This document shows, in pieces, positions 1 to 9,074 of a stretch of 64,000 bases of DNA. The position numbers and the translations under genes were made by a program. Under the pieces are notes generated by a model that worked only from the letters and a program-made list of their open reading frames with translations, made no database searches and was not told the DNA's origin. Numbering within the stretch: position 1 is the stretch's first letter; the number at the start of each line of letters is the position of its first letter. Origin of the DNA: JANQPX01 sp050633905 (GTDB lineage Bacteria > Pseudomonadota > Alphaproteobacteria > Geminicoccales > Geminicoccaceae); NCBI GenBank assembly GCA_050633905.1, contig JBOEHJ010000082.1:27674-91673 (forward strand), written 5' to 3'.

Positions 1-877
1 ACGCCTCGTCAGAGTAGCGGCCGTCCAAGAACACCGCCTGGTTACCGAAGGCGCGCTCATTCTCGATCCAGTAGAGGATGTCATCCAGATTGAAGGACTG
101 CGCCCAGACGTCCTTGGGGTTCACCTGCGCAGCCTTGTACTCGTCGATCATCTGCTGGGCGTAGTCTTCTTGCGTATAGTCGCCCTCAAAAGGCATCTCG
201 ACCGCGGGTGATTTCAGTTCAGGTGTGAACTTGACGCCGAGTTCCTTGAACAGTTCGATGCTTTCCGCATGGGTCAAAAGGGTACCGGAGCCGGCATAGA
301 TGTCGGTGCGAAAATTCGGCGTGCCGTCGAGATAATCTTCCACCGTGGTCGCTGCTGTATTGGCGCCGTCCATCTTGCCCTCGAGCCTGCGAAATTCCTC
401 AAGCGTGATGTCGCTGGTACAGCAAGAAGCTGAGGCGGGCTCACCAGTTTCGGGATCGGCGGGTAAAAAGGGTGCGCTGCATTTGGCTTCTAGCTCAGGA
501 ATCGCCAGGATGTTGGTCGTGGTGTGTAGATCGCACTGGGAGTGCCGACAGACCAGCTTCCGGTCCTTGGTAAAGGTAACGTCGCATTCCATGATGCCGG
601 CCCCTTGGAGCGCGGCTGCAGTGTAAGATTCCTTGGTATGCTCGGGAAATTGCAAGGCAGCGCCGCGATGGCCGATCGAATAATCCGTGCGTGAGAAGGG
701 CCCCGCCTTACATTGCTGCAGCGCCGCCTTCAACTCGCTGTCTTCCATGCTATCGACAAGATAGAACGGCCTTGCGCCGAGCTGGATCGTTTCTTGATCG
801 GTGGCCAGTGCGTCAGCAGCCAAACCAGCAAGCATCAATAATGCCATGCCTCCAACTTGAACGGTGCGTTTTCCCAT
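1..877 (-). CDS. Glycerophosphodiester phosphodiesterase family protein (3' end outside window)
   Basis: Reading down from ATG at 877 gives an exported protein: residues 1-25 are a Sec-type signal peptide ending near ALAT, followed by a GDPD barrel. The family signature is visible: GHRGAALQFPEHTKESY (first catalytic His plus the N/E position), then MECDVTFTKD with the metal-binding E-x-D and VCRHSQCDLHTTTN with the second His. Such enzymes hydrolyse glycerophosphodiesters to glycerol-3-phosphate and an alcohol, here in the periplasm. A cysteine-bearing insertion (KCSAPF...SCCTSD) follows the second His, as in the larger exported members. GGAGG lies 6-7 bases before the ATG. The frame stays open to base 1, so the C-terminus is missing. 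Family assignment is firm; substrate is unknown. Confidence 0.88.
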   Translation of the reverse strand, partial: MGKRTVQVGGMALLMLAGLAADALATDQETIQLGARPFYLVDSMEDSELKAALQQCKAGPFSRTDYSIGHRGAALQFPEHTKESYTAAALQGAGIMECDVTFTKDRKLVCRHSQCDLHTTTNILAIPELEAKCSAPFLPADPETGEPASASCCTSDITLEEFRRLEGKMDGANTAATTVEDYLDGTPNFRTDIYAGSGTLLTHAESIELFKELGVKFTPELKSPAVEMPFEGDYTQEDYAQQMIDEYKAAQVNPKDVWAQSFNLDDILYWIENERAFGNQAVFLDGRYSDEA

Positions 878-1224
878 AACATCCCTCCTTCAGCGTTGGT
901 TTAGCAACGAGTTCTACGCTTAACAGTTTCTCATGACGGTCTGGTTACAGGCTCCCAACTGGGCGCAGTTGGATCCGTGGGCTGGACCTCGCGCAGGTTT
1001 GGGACGGTGGTGTTTGGGCTAAAGCGTTAGGCGTTCTGAAGGGGGGCGTTTGGTTTGTTGGGGGTTGGCATGGGGACGAATTGGTTCAGCGGTTAGAAAT
1101 TAGAATAATATTCCTAGGTCTGCAAGCTTTGTTGTCGTTGAATTGACCACGTCCCCAAACTTGGGCGCATACCATTGATCCTGGCACCAACGGCCGAAAT
1201 CTAGCGGGGTGGCCGTGCCACCCA
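878..1224. other. Intergenic region between GDPD and TRAP operon
   Basis: No convincing gene. It holds the promoter side of the GDPD gene and the 3' side of the TRAP operon. Two small inverted repeats are visible: CCAACT/AGTTGG at 955-972, and GGGTGGC-cgt-GCCACCC at 1207-1223. The second lies directly after the stop codon of the TRAP large permease and is a plausible transcript end, although no T-run follows it on the minus strand. Confidence 0.5.
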
Positions 1225-3882
1225 CTAGAAGTGGAGGGAAAGATCTCTGTGGCTGGCGTCACAGGCGGCGATGAAGAGGGCTTGGTCGCGGGAGAGGCGT
1301 TGTTGTTGGCGAGCCCCTAGGGTGTCAGCGATGGCACTGACATAGGTTTCAAGGCCAGGCTGCAGGGTGGACACCGCTTCAGCGCGCCATTTGGATTGCG
1401 CCTGGTAGGCTTCGATTGCCTCGTCATAGGCCTGGATCGCCTTATCCGGGTCCGGTTGCTTGGCTTTCAGGGCACGGCGGGCGTCTTTGAGGGCATCTTC
1501 GATATCTTCAGCGCCGGCAACACCGCCGAACTTCTTGGCCAGATCATTGACCTGTCCTTCGGCTTCCGACGGTTCGGCGCCGGTGATTACACTGCGCATT
1601 GATCGGAGATCGCTCTCAAGAGCGGCGAAGATGTCGCTTGACTTCAAAGCGTTCAAAACTTCGATGGACGTCTCATAGGCCTCATCGCCGGCACGTCTTG
1701 CGGTCAGGCGCGCCTGGTTCTCGGCTTTGACGAGTTCGCTGAAGGTCTTGTACTCGTCCTCCCAAGTCGCAGGGAATGACGCTTGAAGCTGCTCGCGCTC
1801 TGCTTCGAGATCAGCCGCATCAGATTCGAGCCTGGTCTTGGTCTCGATCTGGGATGGATCACGTAGGCGGCCGATATGTTGTTTCAGGACAGCGAGCCGG
1901 TCGTCGATCTTGCGGATGCTCTTTTCAAGGTCACGGACTTCGGTGAGGAGAGGGCGATAATTACTCGCCGCAGCATTGACGGCCTCTTCGGTCGCCTTGA
2001 TCTCGACGAACCCAGTGATGGCCATCTCAGCTTGCTCGAAGCCCTCGCCCAGATCCTTGGCGATGTCCTCAGGAAGAATTGTGAGGTCCAGGGACTTTGC
2101 ATCAGTGATGGCGGCCTTGACGGGGCTGTTGCTGCTTCCCAGCCGGTCGATCAGATAGTCGTCCAGGCAAAACTGTAGCTGCGGATTACGCGGGGGTGGG
2201 GAGGTCTCCGAGAGCAAGCTAACCCTGTTCGGCAGGTAGTTCACCAATTGTGGGTAGTAGCCGACGATACCGAGCGCCAATAGCTGCAGCGCAATGAAGG
2301 CGATCACGCCCTTGTACATCTGGACTGTCTTGACCACGGCGGGTGCTACGCCGCGCAGATAGAAAAGCGCGAAGCCGAAAGGCGGGGTTAAAAAAGACGT
2401 CTGGATGTTGAGGCCGATCATCACACCAAGCCAGACGGCCGTGATGTTGGCGGACGGATCAGCGAGCAGAATCGGGGCGACGATCGGCACCACCACCACC
2501 GCGATCTCAATGAAGTCAAGGAAGAAACCAAGGATGAAAATCACCGCCATGACGATGATGAATTGCGTCCAGAAGCCGCCGGGTAGCGAATTCAGAAAGT
2601 CGCGCACCAGTTCCTCACCGCCAAAGGCGCGAAATGCAGCGGTCAGCATGGCGGCGCCGAGCAGGATGATGAACACCAGCGAGGTGGTCTTGGCGGTCTC
2701 CAGCATCACGCCATGCAGCGTGTTGTCGATCTTCAGAACCCGCCAGCCACTCCAAAGGAGCGAGAGGATCAACAGGGCTGACGAGACCGCGCCGATCGTG
2801 ATGCCGACCTGGTCTTCAGGCGTATTCATTGCCTTGACGTTCATCTCATAGCCGGAGAGGGCGAAGCCGATGCCGAAGAGGGCGACGATGGCGAGCAGGG
2901 CTGGAACATAGGTGGCGCCGCGGTCCTCTTGAAGGCGATAGCCTGCCATGATCAAGGCACCAGCAGCACCGATGGCACCAGCCTGATTGACGGTGGCAAT
3001 ACCGGCGATGATCGAGCCCAGCACCATGAAGATTAGGGCAAGCGGCGGGATCAGGGTCAGGCTGACATTCAGCCAGAACTTGCCGTTCATGGTTTCGTTA
3101 TGGCGGACTGCCGGGGCCTGGCTTGGCCTGACGATGGCGTAGATCAGGATGAACAGCATGTAGAGCCCGACCAGTACCAGACCTGGAACAAAGGCACCGA
3201 GGAACATTTCGCCAGCACTGGTCGAGGCCACGTCGAAATGGGACGGCATGGAGAGCTCGCCTGTGGACGCCTTATGCAGGGCTTTCCGCGCGGTGCTTGC
3301 CTGGTCAGTGGCGGAAGCGAGCTGGTCGGCGAGAATGATCAGGACAATGGAAGGCGGGATGATCTGGCCCAGCGTGCCGGAGGCGGCGATGGTGCCGGTC
3401 GCGAGGGATTGGGAATAATTGTTGCGTAGCATGGCTGGGAGTGAGATCAGCCCCATAGCGACTACGGTCGCGCCGACGATGCCGGTGGTGGCCGCGAGCA
3501 GGGCACCGACGAAGACTACCGAAATACCAAGTCCGCCGGGGATTGGACCAAACAACTGCGCCATGGTGACCAGAAGGTCTTCGGCGATCTTGGATCGCTG
3601 CAGCATGATGCCCATGAAGATGAAGAGCGGGATAGCGATCAGCGTATCTCGTTCGACGTCCCAATAGACGCCGCGGAGGTTGGTGACGCCTGCCGAGAGC
3701 CATTGGGCTGGGCCGCCTGAGTGGAAAAATGCATCAGTATTGCCGGCAAAGAGATACCCAGAAGCAGCCGCAAGAGCGATGGAGATGATCGCCGAGCCTG
3801 GAAGAGCAAAGGCCACGGGAAAACCCGAGCCCAGGGCGGCGGCCATGGTGATGACCAAGATGGCGAGAAACAAGAGTTCCAT
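1225..3882 (-). CDS. TRAP transporter large permease (DctM) with long C-terminal coiled-coil extension
   Basis: Membrane subunit of a tripartite ATP-independent periplasmic transporter, which imports organic acids using an ion gradient. Residues 1 to about 560 are a DctM domain: many hydrophobic helices, with characteristic stretches such as GIVGATVVAMGLISLPAMLRN and LGFFLDFIEIAVVVVPIVAPI. It also has a hydrophilic insert of about 35 residues (ATDQASTARKALHKAS...). From about residue 565 to 885 comes a soluble, strongly charged, coiled-coil-rich tail (RDLEKSIRKIDDRLAVLKQHI, LESDAADLEAEREQLQ). Ordinary DctM proteins have about 425-620 residues, so 885 is exceptional. The start overlaps no other gene and lies 9 bases after the small-permease gene. 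It is the last gene of a three-gene operon. The role of the tail is unknown. Confidence 0.88.
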   Translation of the reverse strand: MELLFLAILVITMAAALGSGFPVAFALPGSAIISIALAAASGYLFAGNTDAFFHSGGPAQWLSAGVTNLRGVYWDVERDTLIAIPLFIFMGIMLQRSKIAEDLLVTMAQLFGPIPGGLGISVVFVGALLAATTGIVGATVVAMGLISLPAMLRNNYSQSLATGTIAASGTLGQIIPPSIVLIILADQLASATDQASTARKALHKASTGELSMPSHFDVASTSAGEMFLGAFVPGLVLVGLYMLFILIYAIVRPSQAPAVRHNETMNGKFWLNVSLTLIPPLALIFMVLGSIIAGIATVNQAGAIGAAGALIMAGYRLQEDRGATYVPALLAIVALFGIGFALSGYEMNVKAMNTPEDQVGITIGAVSSALLILSLLWSGWRVLKIDNTLHGVMLETAKTTSLVFIILLGAAMLTAAFRAFGGEELVRDFLNSLPGGFWTQFIIVMAVIFILGFFLDFIEIAVVVVPIVAPILLADPSANITAVWLGVMIGLNIQTSFLTPPFGFALFYLRGVAPAVVKTVQMYKGVIAFIALQLLALGIVGYYPQLVNYLPNRVSLLSETSPPPRNPQLQFCLDDYLIDRLGSSNSPVKAAITDAKSLDLTILPEDIAKDLGEGFEQAEMAITGFVEIKATEEAVNAAASNYRPLLTEVRDLEKSIRKIDDRLAVLKQHIGRLRDPSQIETKTRLESDAADLEAEREQLQASFPATWEDEYKTFSELVKAENQARLTARRAGDEAYETSIEVLNALKSSDIFAALESDLRSMRSVITGAEPSEAEGQVNDLAKKFGGVAGAEDIEDALKDARRALKAKQPDPDKAIQAYDEAIEAYQAQSKWRAEAVSTLQPGLETYVSAIADTLGARQQQRLSRDQALFIAACDASHRDLSLHF

Positions 3883-3891
3883 GAACCGGCC

Positions 3892-4887
3892 TCAGTGCGA
3901 AGGTGCGTTGTGTTGTCGTGCGCCCGGCTCGCCCCGCATGTCGGCGACGGCTTCGAACAGATAACTCACGAACTGGATCAGCATGGTGATGGCGAAAACG
4001 CCAAGAAACGCTGCCATGTGGTATTTGATGAACATGCCCACGCTGCCGGTCTGCGAAATCTCGAAATTGGCAACGGGGCTGTTGATGATCGCCTGCTTGC
4101 CGCCGAAGCCTATGGCGATGATCACCCAGCAGGTGGTCAGGCCAAGAAGGATGGCGCCGATCGCGTTGACGAAGCCTCTGGTATGCGATGTGAAGCCGGC
4201 ATATAGCACGTCGACCCGCACATGGCCTTCATCGAGGAGCGTGTAGGCGGAGGCGAACAGGAAGAGGGCGGCGTACCAGTAGCGGACCAGATCGCCCATC
4301 AAGGCCTGCTCATAGGAAAAGACGAAGCGCGAGATCACGATCAGCAGTTCGGCAACCACGATCATGAGCGCGAGCCAGGTAAAGCCTAAGGTCCGGGTAA
4401 ACAAGGCGAGCACGAAGCTCGCGATGATCAGCGGCACATGGATGTTCGGGCCAACAAATTGCGCCCTGTTCAAGGCCTGCACTGTCGGGCCATCCACGAA
4501 CAGCGCCAATAAGTTTTCGACCCGCATGAAGGCGATCACAGCATCGGCAACGCCGACGATCAGGACCGTCCAAAAGCAGCCCCGAATGAGAAAGGCGTTA
4601 AAACCATTGATCAGTGCTGCGTCCCGGCGAAGGCTTCGATAGGGCGAGTACAGCACGAAGAGAACGGTGAGGCCGATCGCCAGAGCATAGAGGCTGAGCT
4701 GAAGAAAAGCTGCACCGCTATCGTCTTGGAAAGCCGCTTTGATGCCCGGAAAACCGTAGCCGACGACCAAGACGTTGTTGACCATGAACGCAGCGAGCAG
4801 AGTCAGCATCGACCAGCCGAAGATCCGGATTGAAGGTGCCGGACTGCCGTGATTCCTATCGTCGGCGTTGGTGCTGACCTCGGTCAT
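3892..4887 (-). CDS. TRAP transporter small permease (DctQ) with N-terminal membrane extension
   Basis: The last ~190 residues match the DctQ pattern: WLALMIVVAELLIVISRFVF, then YWYAALFLFASAYTLLDEGH, then VRVDVLYAGF, the usual region before the third helix. DctQ proteins normally have four helices and about 160-220 residues. This one has 331 because of an extra N-terminal part (about residues 1-150) with roughly four more hydrophobic segments. It sits between the binding-protein gene upstream and the extended DctM gene downstream (9-base gap), so both membrane subunits of this system are enlarged. The two would form the membrane complex that receives substrate from the periplasmic protein encoded at 5072-6184. 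Confidence 0.85.
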   Translation of the reverse strand: MTEVSTNADDRNHGSPAPSIRIFGWSMLTLLAAFMVNNVLVVGYGFPGIKAAFQDDSGAAFLQLSLYALAIGLTVLFVLYSPYRSLRRDAALINGFNAFLIRGCFWTVLIVGVADAVIAFMRVENLLALFVDGPTVQALNRAQFVGPNIHVPLIIASFVLALFTRTLGFTWLALMIVVAELLIVISRFVFSYEQALMGDLVRYWYAALFLFASAYTLLDEGHVRVDVLYAGFTSHTRGFVNAIGAILLGLTTCWVIIAIGFGGKQAIINSPVANFEISQTGSVGMFIKYHMAAFLGVFAITMLIQFVSYLFEAVADMRGEPGARQHNAPSH

Positions 4888-5015
4888 CCAACACTCCCTT
4901 GCTGCTTTGCCCCGGTCTTGGAACGGAGAACGATCCGCTTTGGCACCGTGATCAATATGTTAAAGATCATGATGTTTAATGATGAAGATGTCACTTGTCG
5001 GTCGGCATCAACAAA

Positions 5016-5046
5016 AGGTGAGCGGGCACCACGATCCCGCTCACCT
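5016..5046 (-). terminator. Intercistronic hairpin between TRAP binding protein and permeases
   Basis: A perfect 11-bp inverted repeat (AGGTGAGCGGG / CCCGCTCACCT) with a 9-base loop. On the minus strand it lies just after the binding-protein stop codon and is followed by TTTTGTT. This position is typical of a partial terminator or mRNA-stabilising hairpin that gives more binding protein than permease. A similar hairpin follows the ABC binding-protein gene at 62142-62172. Confidence 0.75.
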
Positions 5047-5071
5047 CATTAATCGCCCGATTGCAGAAAGG

Positions 5072-6184
5072 CTAGACGTCGCTTTCGATACCCAGCACAC
5101 GATTACGCTGGTTCACGAAGGTTCCCTCGAAAGCGGCCATAAAACCGCCGACTTCGCGAAGGCTTGCCTGGAAGCTGTCGTCGATCTTCGCCGCAAGTTC
5201 GGAATGATCGCGGGTCTCTTCGAAAACCTCCGCAGCAGCGTCACCAAATGCGTCCCAAACGTCTTCGTTGAAGGCGCGGAGCTCAACGCCATGCTCATCG
5301 ATCAGGCGTTTGAGATAGACACCGTTATTGGCCATTGCCTCTTCATGCTGGGCCGCATGCTCTTCATTGCAGGCAGCCTCGATGACAGCCTTTTCCCAAT
5401 CGGAGAGCGTGCCCCACCAATCAGCATTCATGCCGAAGGCAAGACCACCGCCGGGCTCATGCATACCACCGGTATAGTAGAACTTGGCGGCCTCATAGAA
5501 CTTCAAGAAGTAGTCATTATAGGGACCAACCCATTCCGTTGCCTCAATCGCACCGGAAACGAGATTTTCGTAGATCTGACCGCCGGGGAGCGAAACGGTG
5601 GAAACACCGAGCTTCGACATCACCGTGCCGCCAAGGCCGGGGATGCGCATCTTCAGGCCTTTGAGATCTTCGGGGCTTTCAATCTCTTTGTTGAACCAGC
5701 CGCCTGCCTGGGTGCCGGTGGATCCGCAAGGCAGTGCCTTCAGACCGAATTCGCCGGAGAGTTCATCCCAAAGAGCCTGGCCATCCCCGAACTTGATCCA
5801 GGCGTTCCACTCAGGTGTGGTCATGCCGAAGGGCACGGAGGTGAAGTAAGCGAAGCCCGGATGCTTGCCGACCCAGTAGTAATCGGCGGCGATGTAAGCC
5901 TGGCTATTGCCGGAAGCAACTTCATCAAACACGTCGAACGCGCCGACCCGCTCGCCGGCAGCAAAATACTCGGTGGTCAGCGCACCTTGCGAGAGTTGGG
6001 TGATGCGCTCGGCCAAACGCTGGGCCGAGAGGCCAAGACCTGGAAAGTCCCTGGGCCAAGTCGACACGATGGTCAGTGTTTTCTGCTCCTGGGCGATGGC
6101 AGGTGCAGCCAGGCCGGCAACGCCAGCGGCCCCGGTCAGAGCACCGCCTGCAGCAGCGCCGGTGACGAATTCTCTACGCTTCAT
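5072..6184 (-). CDS. TRAP transporter solute-binding protein, TakP-like (2-oxoacid type), Tat-exported
   Basis: DctP-family periplasmic binding protein of 370 residues. The N-terminus MKRREFVTGAAAGGALTG... ending APAIAQ is a twin-arginine signal, as in TakP of Rhodobacter, which binds 2-oxoacids such as pyruvate. The conserved core is present: TGTQAGGWFNKEI, LKMRIPGLGG with the carboxylate-binding Arg, SLPGGQIYENLVSGAIEATEWVGP with the W-V-G-P aromatic, then YTGGMHEPGG. It is the first gene of the operon, 184 bases ahead of dctQ and separated from it by a hairpin. Substrate class is inferred by resemblance: an organic (2-oxo or 2-hydroxy) acid is likely. A hydroxyacid dehydrogenase nearby (9262-10701) fits but does not prove this. 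Confidence 0.85.
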   Translation of the reverse strand: MKRREFVTGAAAGGALTGAAGVAGLAAPAIAQEQKTLTIVSTWPRDFPGLGLSAQRLAERITQLSQGALTTEYFAAGERVGAFDVFDEVASGNSQAYIAADYYWVGKHPGFAYFTSVPFGMTTPEWNAWIKFGDGQALWDELSGEFGLKALPCGSTGTQAGGWFNKEIESPEDLKGLKMRIPGLGGTVMSKLGVSTVSLPGGQIYENLVSGAIEATEWVGPYNDYFLKFYEAAKFYYTGGMHEPGGGLAFGMNADWWGTLSDWEKAVIEAACNEEHAAQHEEAMANNGVYLKRLIDEHGVELRAFNEDVWDAFGDAAAEVFEETRDHSELAAKIDDSFQASLREVGGFMAAFEGTFVNQRNRVLGIESDV

Positions 6185-6741
6185 GGATTGTAGCCTTCCT
6201 TAGTTAGTTTCTAACGTTGTTGAGACCAGCCGGTAGTCGGCATTAATCGCACGACCTTAGAAGCTGCCCTGTAGCCAAGCAACCGGTGGGCATGCTTTGC
6301 GCTGGGGCAATTTGTCGGCAACCCTCTGAAACCGAGTTCCTTTCCGGCAAATCAAGATGGCAACCACATGCCATTGGCAAGGTTGTCCTATTTAGATAGA
6401 CGCAGACATGCTTAGCCGTAAAGACGGAGCCTCGACGAGTGCATCTGGGCGTTCTGGCAGATAAACACCTAGCCCATTGCGTGTTCGTCACCTTGCCATA
6501 TCAAGCGCCCGATGACATGGCCGATTTGGGTCGATTCAATCCTGCGGGGTAACATGGTAGGCGGAACCGATGCCGTCCTGATGCATCATCAACGCAATCA
6601 ACCGGTAAGCCTTCCGGAAAGATCAATTTATGGCTTAAGATTTTTTCACCTTTGCTCATGGTTTTGACGGACGAGCTTTAAGGCGGGGCATGCTGGCTGG
6701 CATGACCAATTGATCTCGCAACCCGAAAGGTTTGGTTGAGC
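6185..6741. other. Intergenic region upstream of TRAP operon
   Basis: 557 bases with no reading frame that looks coding. It should carry the promoter of the minus-strand TRAP operon, but I cannot pick a specific -35/-10 pair with confidence. An imperfect inverted relation exists between the CTTTCCGGCAAATCA stretch near 6340-6356 and the CTTCCGGAAAGATCAA stretch near 6609-6624; I attach no function to it. Confidence 0.4.
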
Positions 6742-7263
6742 ATGGCAGCACGAACAGTGACCTTGTTCTCCACCGAAGCGAACCATTCCTTCCCCAGTCA
6801 GGCCAATGAGCCCAATACACCCATCACGCCTGCAGGATTCGTCGGTGAGGTCACCCTAGATGATGATGATCAGGTGACGCAGAACAAAAGACATCGAGGC
6901 TTTGCCATCGGCGCGCCCTAGACGGCAGCCTTCATTGGCTGCGCGATGGTCTTTGACAACTTGGCATCGGCGGTAGAATTGCCCTTCGAAAATCAGGAGA
7001 GTGACGCTGCGCTGACTGAGACCGAGCAGCTCACCTCCCTGGAAGCAGACGAGAAGGGCGGCATCGGGCGGGCCTCCAGAGCCGCTGATGAAGAGGGCGG
7101 CTCAGCAGCGGAAACCTCCATCAGTAGGATTGACGATCTTGCGCCCGTTGCATCGGAAGGTGTGGCCACAGCAGCAGCTGTGAACGGTGATCCCGCCATC
7201 GCCCAGGGCCATGTGACTTCAAGCGAGGTCTCTCACCAGGTTCAAGCCGCAACCCAACCGTGA
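6742..7263 (+). pseudogene. Low-complexity acidic reading frame interrupted by one amber codon
   Basis: From ATG at 6742 a 59-codon frame ends at TAG (6919-6921). The same frame continues open without shift to 7263. The second part, with ATG at 6946, is rich in Ala, Glu, Asp and Ser (ENQESDAALTETEQLTSLEA, ASRAADEEGGSAAETS). The first part is likewise polar (VTLDDDDQVTQNKRHR). No family is recognised. Three readings are open: a decayed gene with a nonsense mutation, two small genes, or chance frames. The shared frame and similar disordered composition make one broken gene of 173 codons somewhat more likely than chance. No good ribosome-binding site is seen before 6742. Confidence 0.3.
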
Positions 7264-7293
7264 CGAGGTCCAAGAACCGCCGTGACCGCGCCA

Positions 7294-9039
7294 CTAGGAG
7301 GCGAGGCGGGGTTCGGGGATTTTTCCGATCTTGATCGCGGGGAGCAGACTGAGTGCTGGTGGCAGGATTTGCTGAATGTAGAAGTGGGTGCTGTCGATTC
7401 GGGCTATGGCGTCGGCCTGTCCGGAGGTCTCGGCGAGACGCATGGTCCTGGCGAGCAGGAAGCTGCCGAGAACGGTTGCGAAAAGGCGGAGATAGGGGGT
7501 TGCGCCGGCCGATCTCGCCGTCGAGGTTCGTTTGTCGTCCCTAAGCCAGGATGTTGCATCTTTCAGCGTATCGAGCCCGAGCTTCAACGCTCTCTTGATG
7601 CTGCCTTCATCAAGAGAAGCGAGATCTGCTTCTAGTTCCTGAAAGAGCGAGGTGATCGCAGCGCCATCAGCCAGGAACAGTTTGCGGCCGACCAGGTCTA
7701 ATGCCTGGATACCGTTGGTTCCCTCATAAATCATGTTGATGCGCGCATCGCGTAGATGCTGGGCAACACCAGTTTCCTCAATGAAGCCCATCCCGCCATG
7801 CACCTGGACCGCGTCAGAAGCAATGTCGAAGCCCATATCGGAACACCAGGCCTTCACCAGAGGAATCAGGAGATCAACCCGCTCCTTCGCTGCCTTTTGC
7901 TGAGGGCCTTTATCCAGTTTCGAGGCGCGATCGAGGGCAGCGGCCGTGATGTAGACCATGGCGCGCATGGCCTCGACCCGGCATTGCATGGAGAGCAGCA
8001 TGCGCTTGACGTCTTGATAGTCGGCGATCCTGATCGGCTGGGTTTCGCCATCCTCAGTCTTGCTCCCTTGAACACGATCCTGGGCATAAGCCAGAGCTGC
8101 CTGATAGGCGCGCTCAGCAATGGAAAGCCCTTGTAGGCCGACGGCGAGCCTTGCATTGTTCATCATCGTGAACATTGCCTTCATACCGCCTTGTTCTTCG
8201 CCGACCAGATAGCCGATGGCACCTTCATTATCGCCAAAGGACATGACGCAAGTCGGGCTGGCATGGATGCCGAGCTTGTGCTCCAACGACACCGGTCTTA
8301 GGTCATTGCGGTCGCCAAGCGACCCGTCATCGTTGACCAGAAACTTCGGCACGATGAACAACGAAATGCCTTTGCTGCCTTCCGGCGCATCCGGCAACCT
8401 TGCCAGCACCATATGGATGACATTGTCGGTATAATCGTGATCGCCGTAGGTGATGAAGATCTTGGTGCCTTCGATGAGGTAGTGGTCGCCCTCTTGCCGA
8501 GCACGCGTTTTCAAGGCGCCGACATCGGTACCGGCATGGGGCTCGGTGAGGCACATCGTGCCGGTCCATTCACCGCTCACCAGCTTTTCGAGATAGGTCG
8601 CGCGCTGCTCATCGGTGCCGAACGTCAACAAAAGTTCAATGCCGGCCTGGGTCAGGAGGGGGCAGAGACCGAACGACATGTTGGCGCTGTGCCACATTTC
8701 GGACACCGCGGTTGCCACGGTCCAGGGAAGTCCTTGGCCGCCATATTTTTCAGGGAACTGCAGGCCGTTCCAGCCGCCATCAACGAAACCACGATAGGCT
8801 TCTTTGAACCCATCAGGCGTTCGAACGATGCCGTTGTCCAAGCGAGCCCCCTGTTGGTCGCCGATCTCATTCAAGGGTGCCAGCTCGTTTGACGCGAACT
8901 TAGCCGCCTCCTCCAAGATTTGATCGACGAGCTCTTGATCGAGATCGCCACATCCCGGCAGCTCTTTAAGGTTCTCAATCCCGACCATCTGGCTCAGGAG
9001 AAAACGCATATCATCCAAAGGCGGCGTGTATGTCGTCAT
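7294..9039 (-). CDS. Acyl-CoA dehydrogenase, DmdC-like large type
   Basis: 581-residue flavoprotein of the acyl-CoA dehydrogenase superfamily that introduces a double bond next to a CoA thioester. Visible features: GLQFPEKYGGQGLPW, FAD-contact motif CLTEPHAGTDVG, QVHGGMGFIEETGV, and YEGTNGIQALDLVGRK, whose Glu is the catalytic base in this subgroup. The N-terminus (TYTPPLDDMRFLL) and the extra C-terminal domain match the ~590-residue group that includes 3-methylmercaptopropionyl-CoA dehydrogenase DmdC of marine bacteria. Many members act on other medium-chain acyl-CoAs, so a role in DMSP breakdown is only possible. A GntR-operator-like palindrome lies 14 bases before the start and another 210 bases before it. 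Confidence 0.85.
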   Translation of the reverse strand: MTTYTPPLDDMRFLLSQMVGIENLKELPGCGDLDQELVDQILEEAAKFASNELAPLNEIGDQQGARLDNGIVRTPDGFKEAYRGFVDGGWNGLQFPEKYGGQGLPWTVATAVSEMWHSANMSFGLCPLLTQAGIELLLTFGTDEQRATYLEKLVSGEWTGTMCLTEPHAGTDVGALKTRARQEGDHYLIEGTKIFITYGDHDYTDNVIHMVLARLPDAPEGSKGISLFIVPKFLVNDDGSLGDRNDLRPVSLEHKLGIHASPTCVMSFGDNEGAIGYLVGEEQGGMKAMFTMMNNARLAVGLQGLSIAERAYQAALAYAQDRVQGSKTEDGETQPIRIADYQDVKRMLLSMQCRVEAMRAMVYITAAALDRASKLDKGPQQKAAKERVDLLIPLVKAWCSDMGFDIASDAVQVHGGMGFIEETGVAQHLRDARINMIYEGTNGIQALDLVGRKLFLADGAAITSLFQELEADLASLDEGSIKRALKLGLDTLKDATSWLRDDKRTSTARSAGATPYLRLFATVLGSFLLARTMRLAETSGQADAIARIDSTHFYIQQILPPALSLLPAIKIGKIPEPRLAS

Positions 9040-9052
9040 CGCTCGTCATCCC

Positions 9053-9074
9053 AGTGGTGTGACCACATCATTTG
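9053..9074 (+). promoter_or_regulatory. Palindromic element copy A, GntR-operator-like
   Basis: AGTGGTGTGACCACATCATTTG. The core GTGGT-GTG-ACCAC (9054-9066) has the symmetry of operators bound by FadR-subfamily GntR regulators (TGGTnnnACCA). It lies just upstream of the acyl-CoA dehydrogenase start codon at 9039. The CATCATTTG flank is shared with other copies at 9242, 30877 and 56319. Confidence 0.5.

Noticed and set aside
3305..3703. 132-codon minus-strand frame inside the TRAP large-permease gene
   Set aside because: It is a shifted frame of the DctM gene with Arg/His-rich, non-membrane composition; the DctM frame has clear family motifs.
4979..6193. 404-codon plus-strand frame opposite the TRAP binding-protein gene
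   Set aside because: It is antisense to a well-supported DctP-family gene with Tat signal and conserved motifs; long antisense frames are common at this GC content.
6243..6491. 82-codon minus-strand frame upstream of the TRAP operon
   Set aside because: No ribosome site, Cys/Arg-rich scattered composition and no recognisable family.
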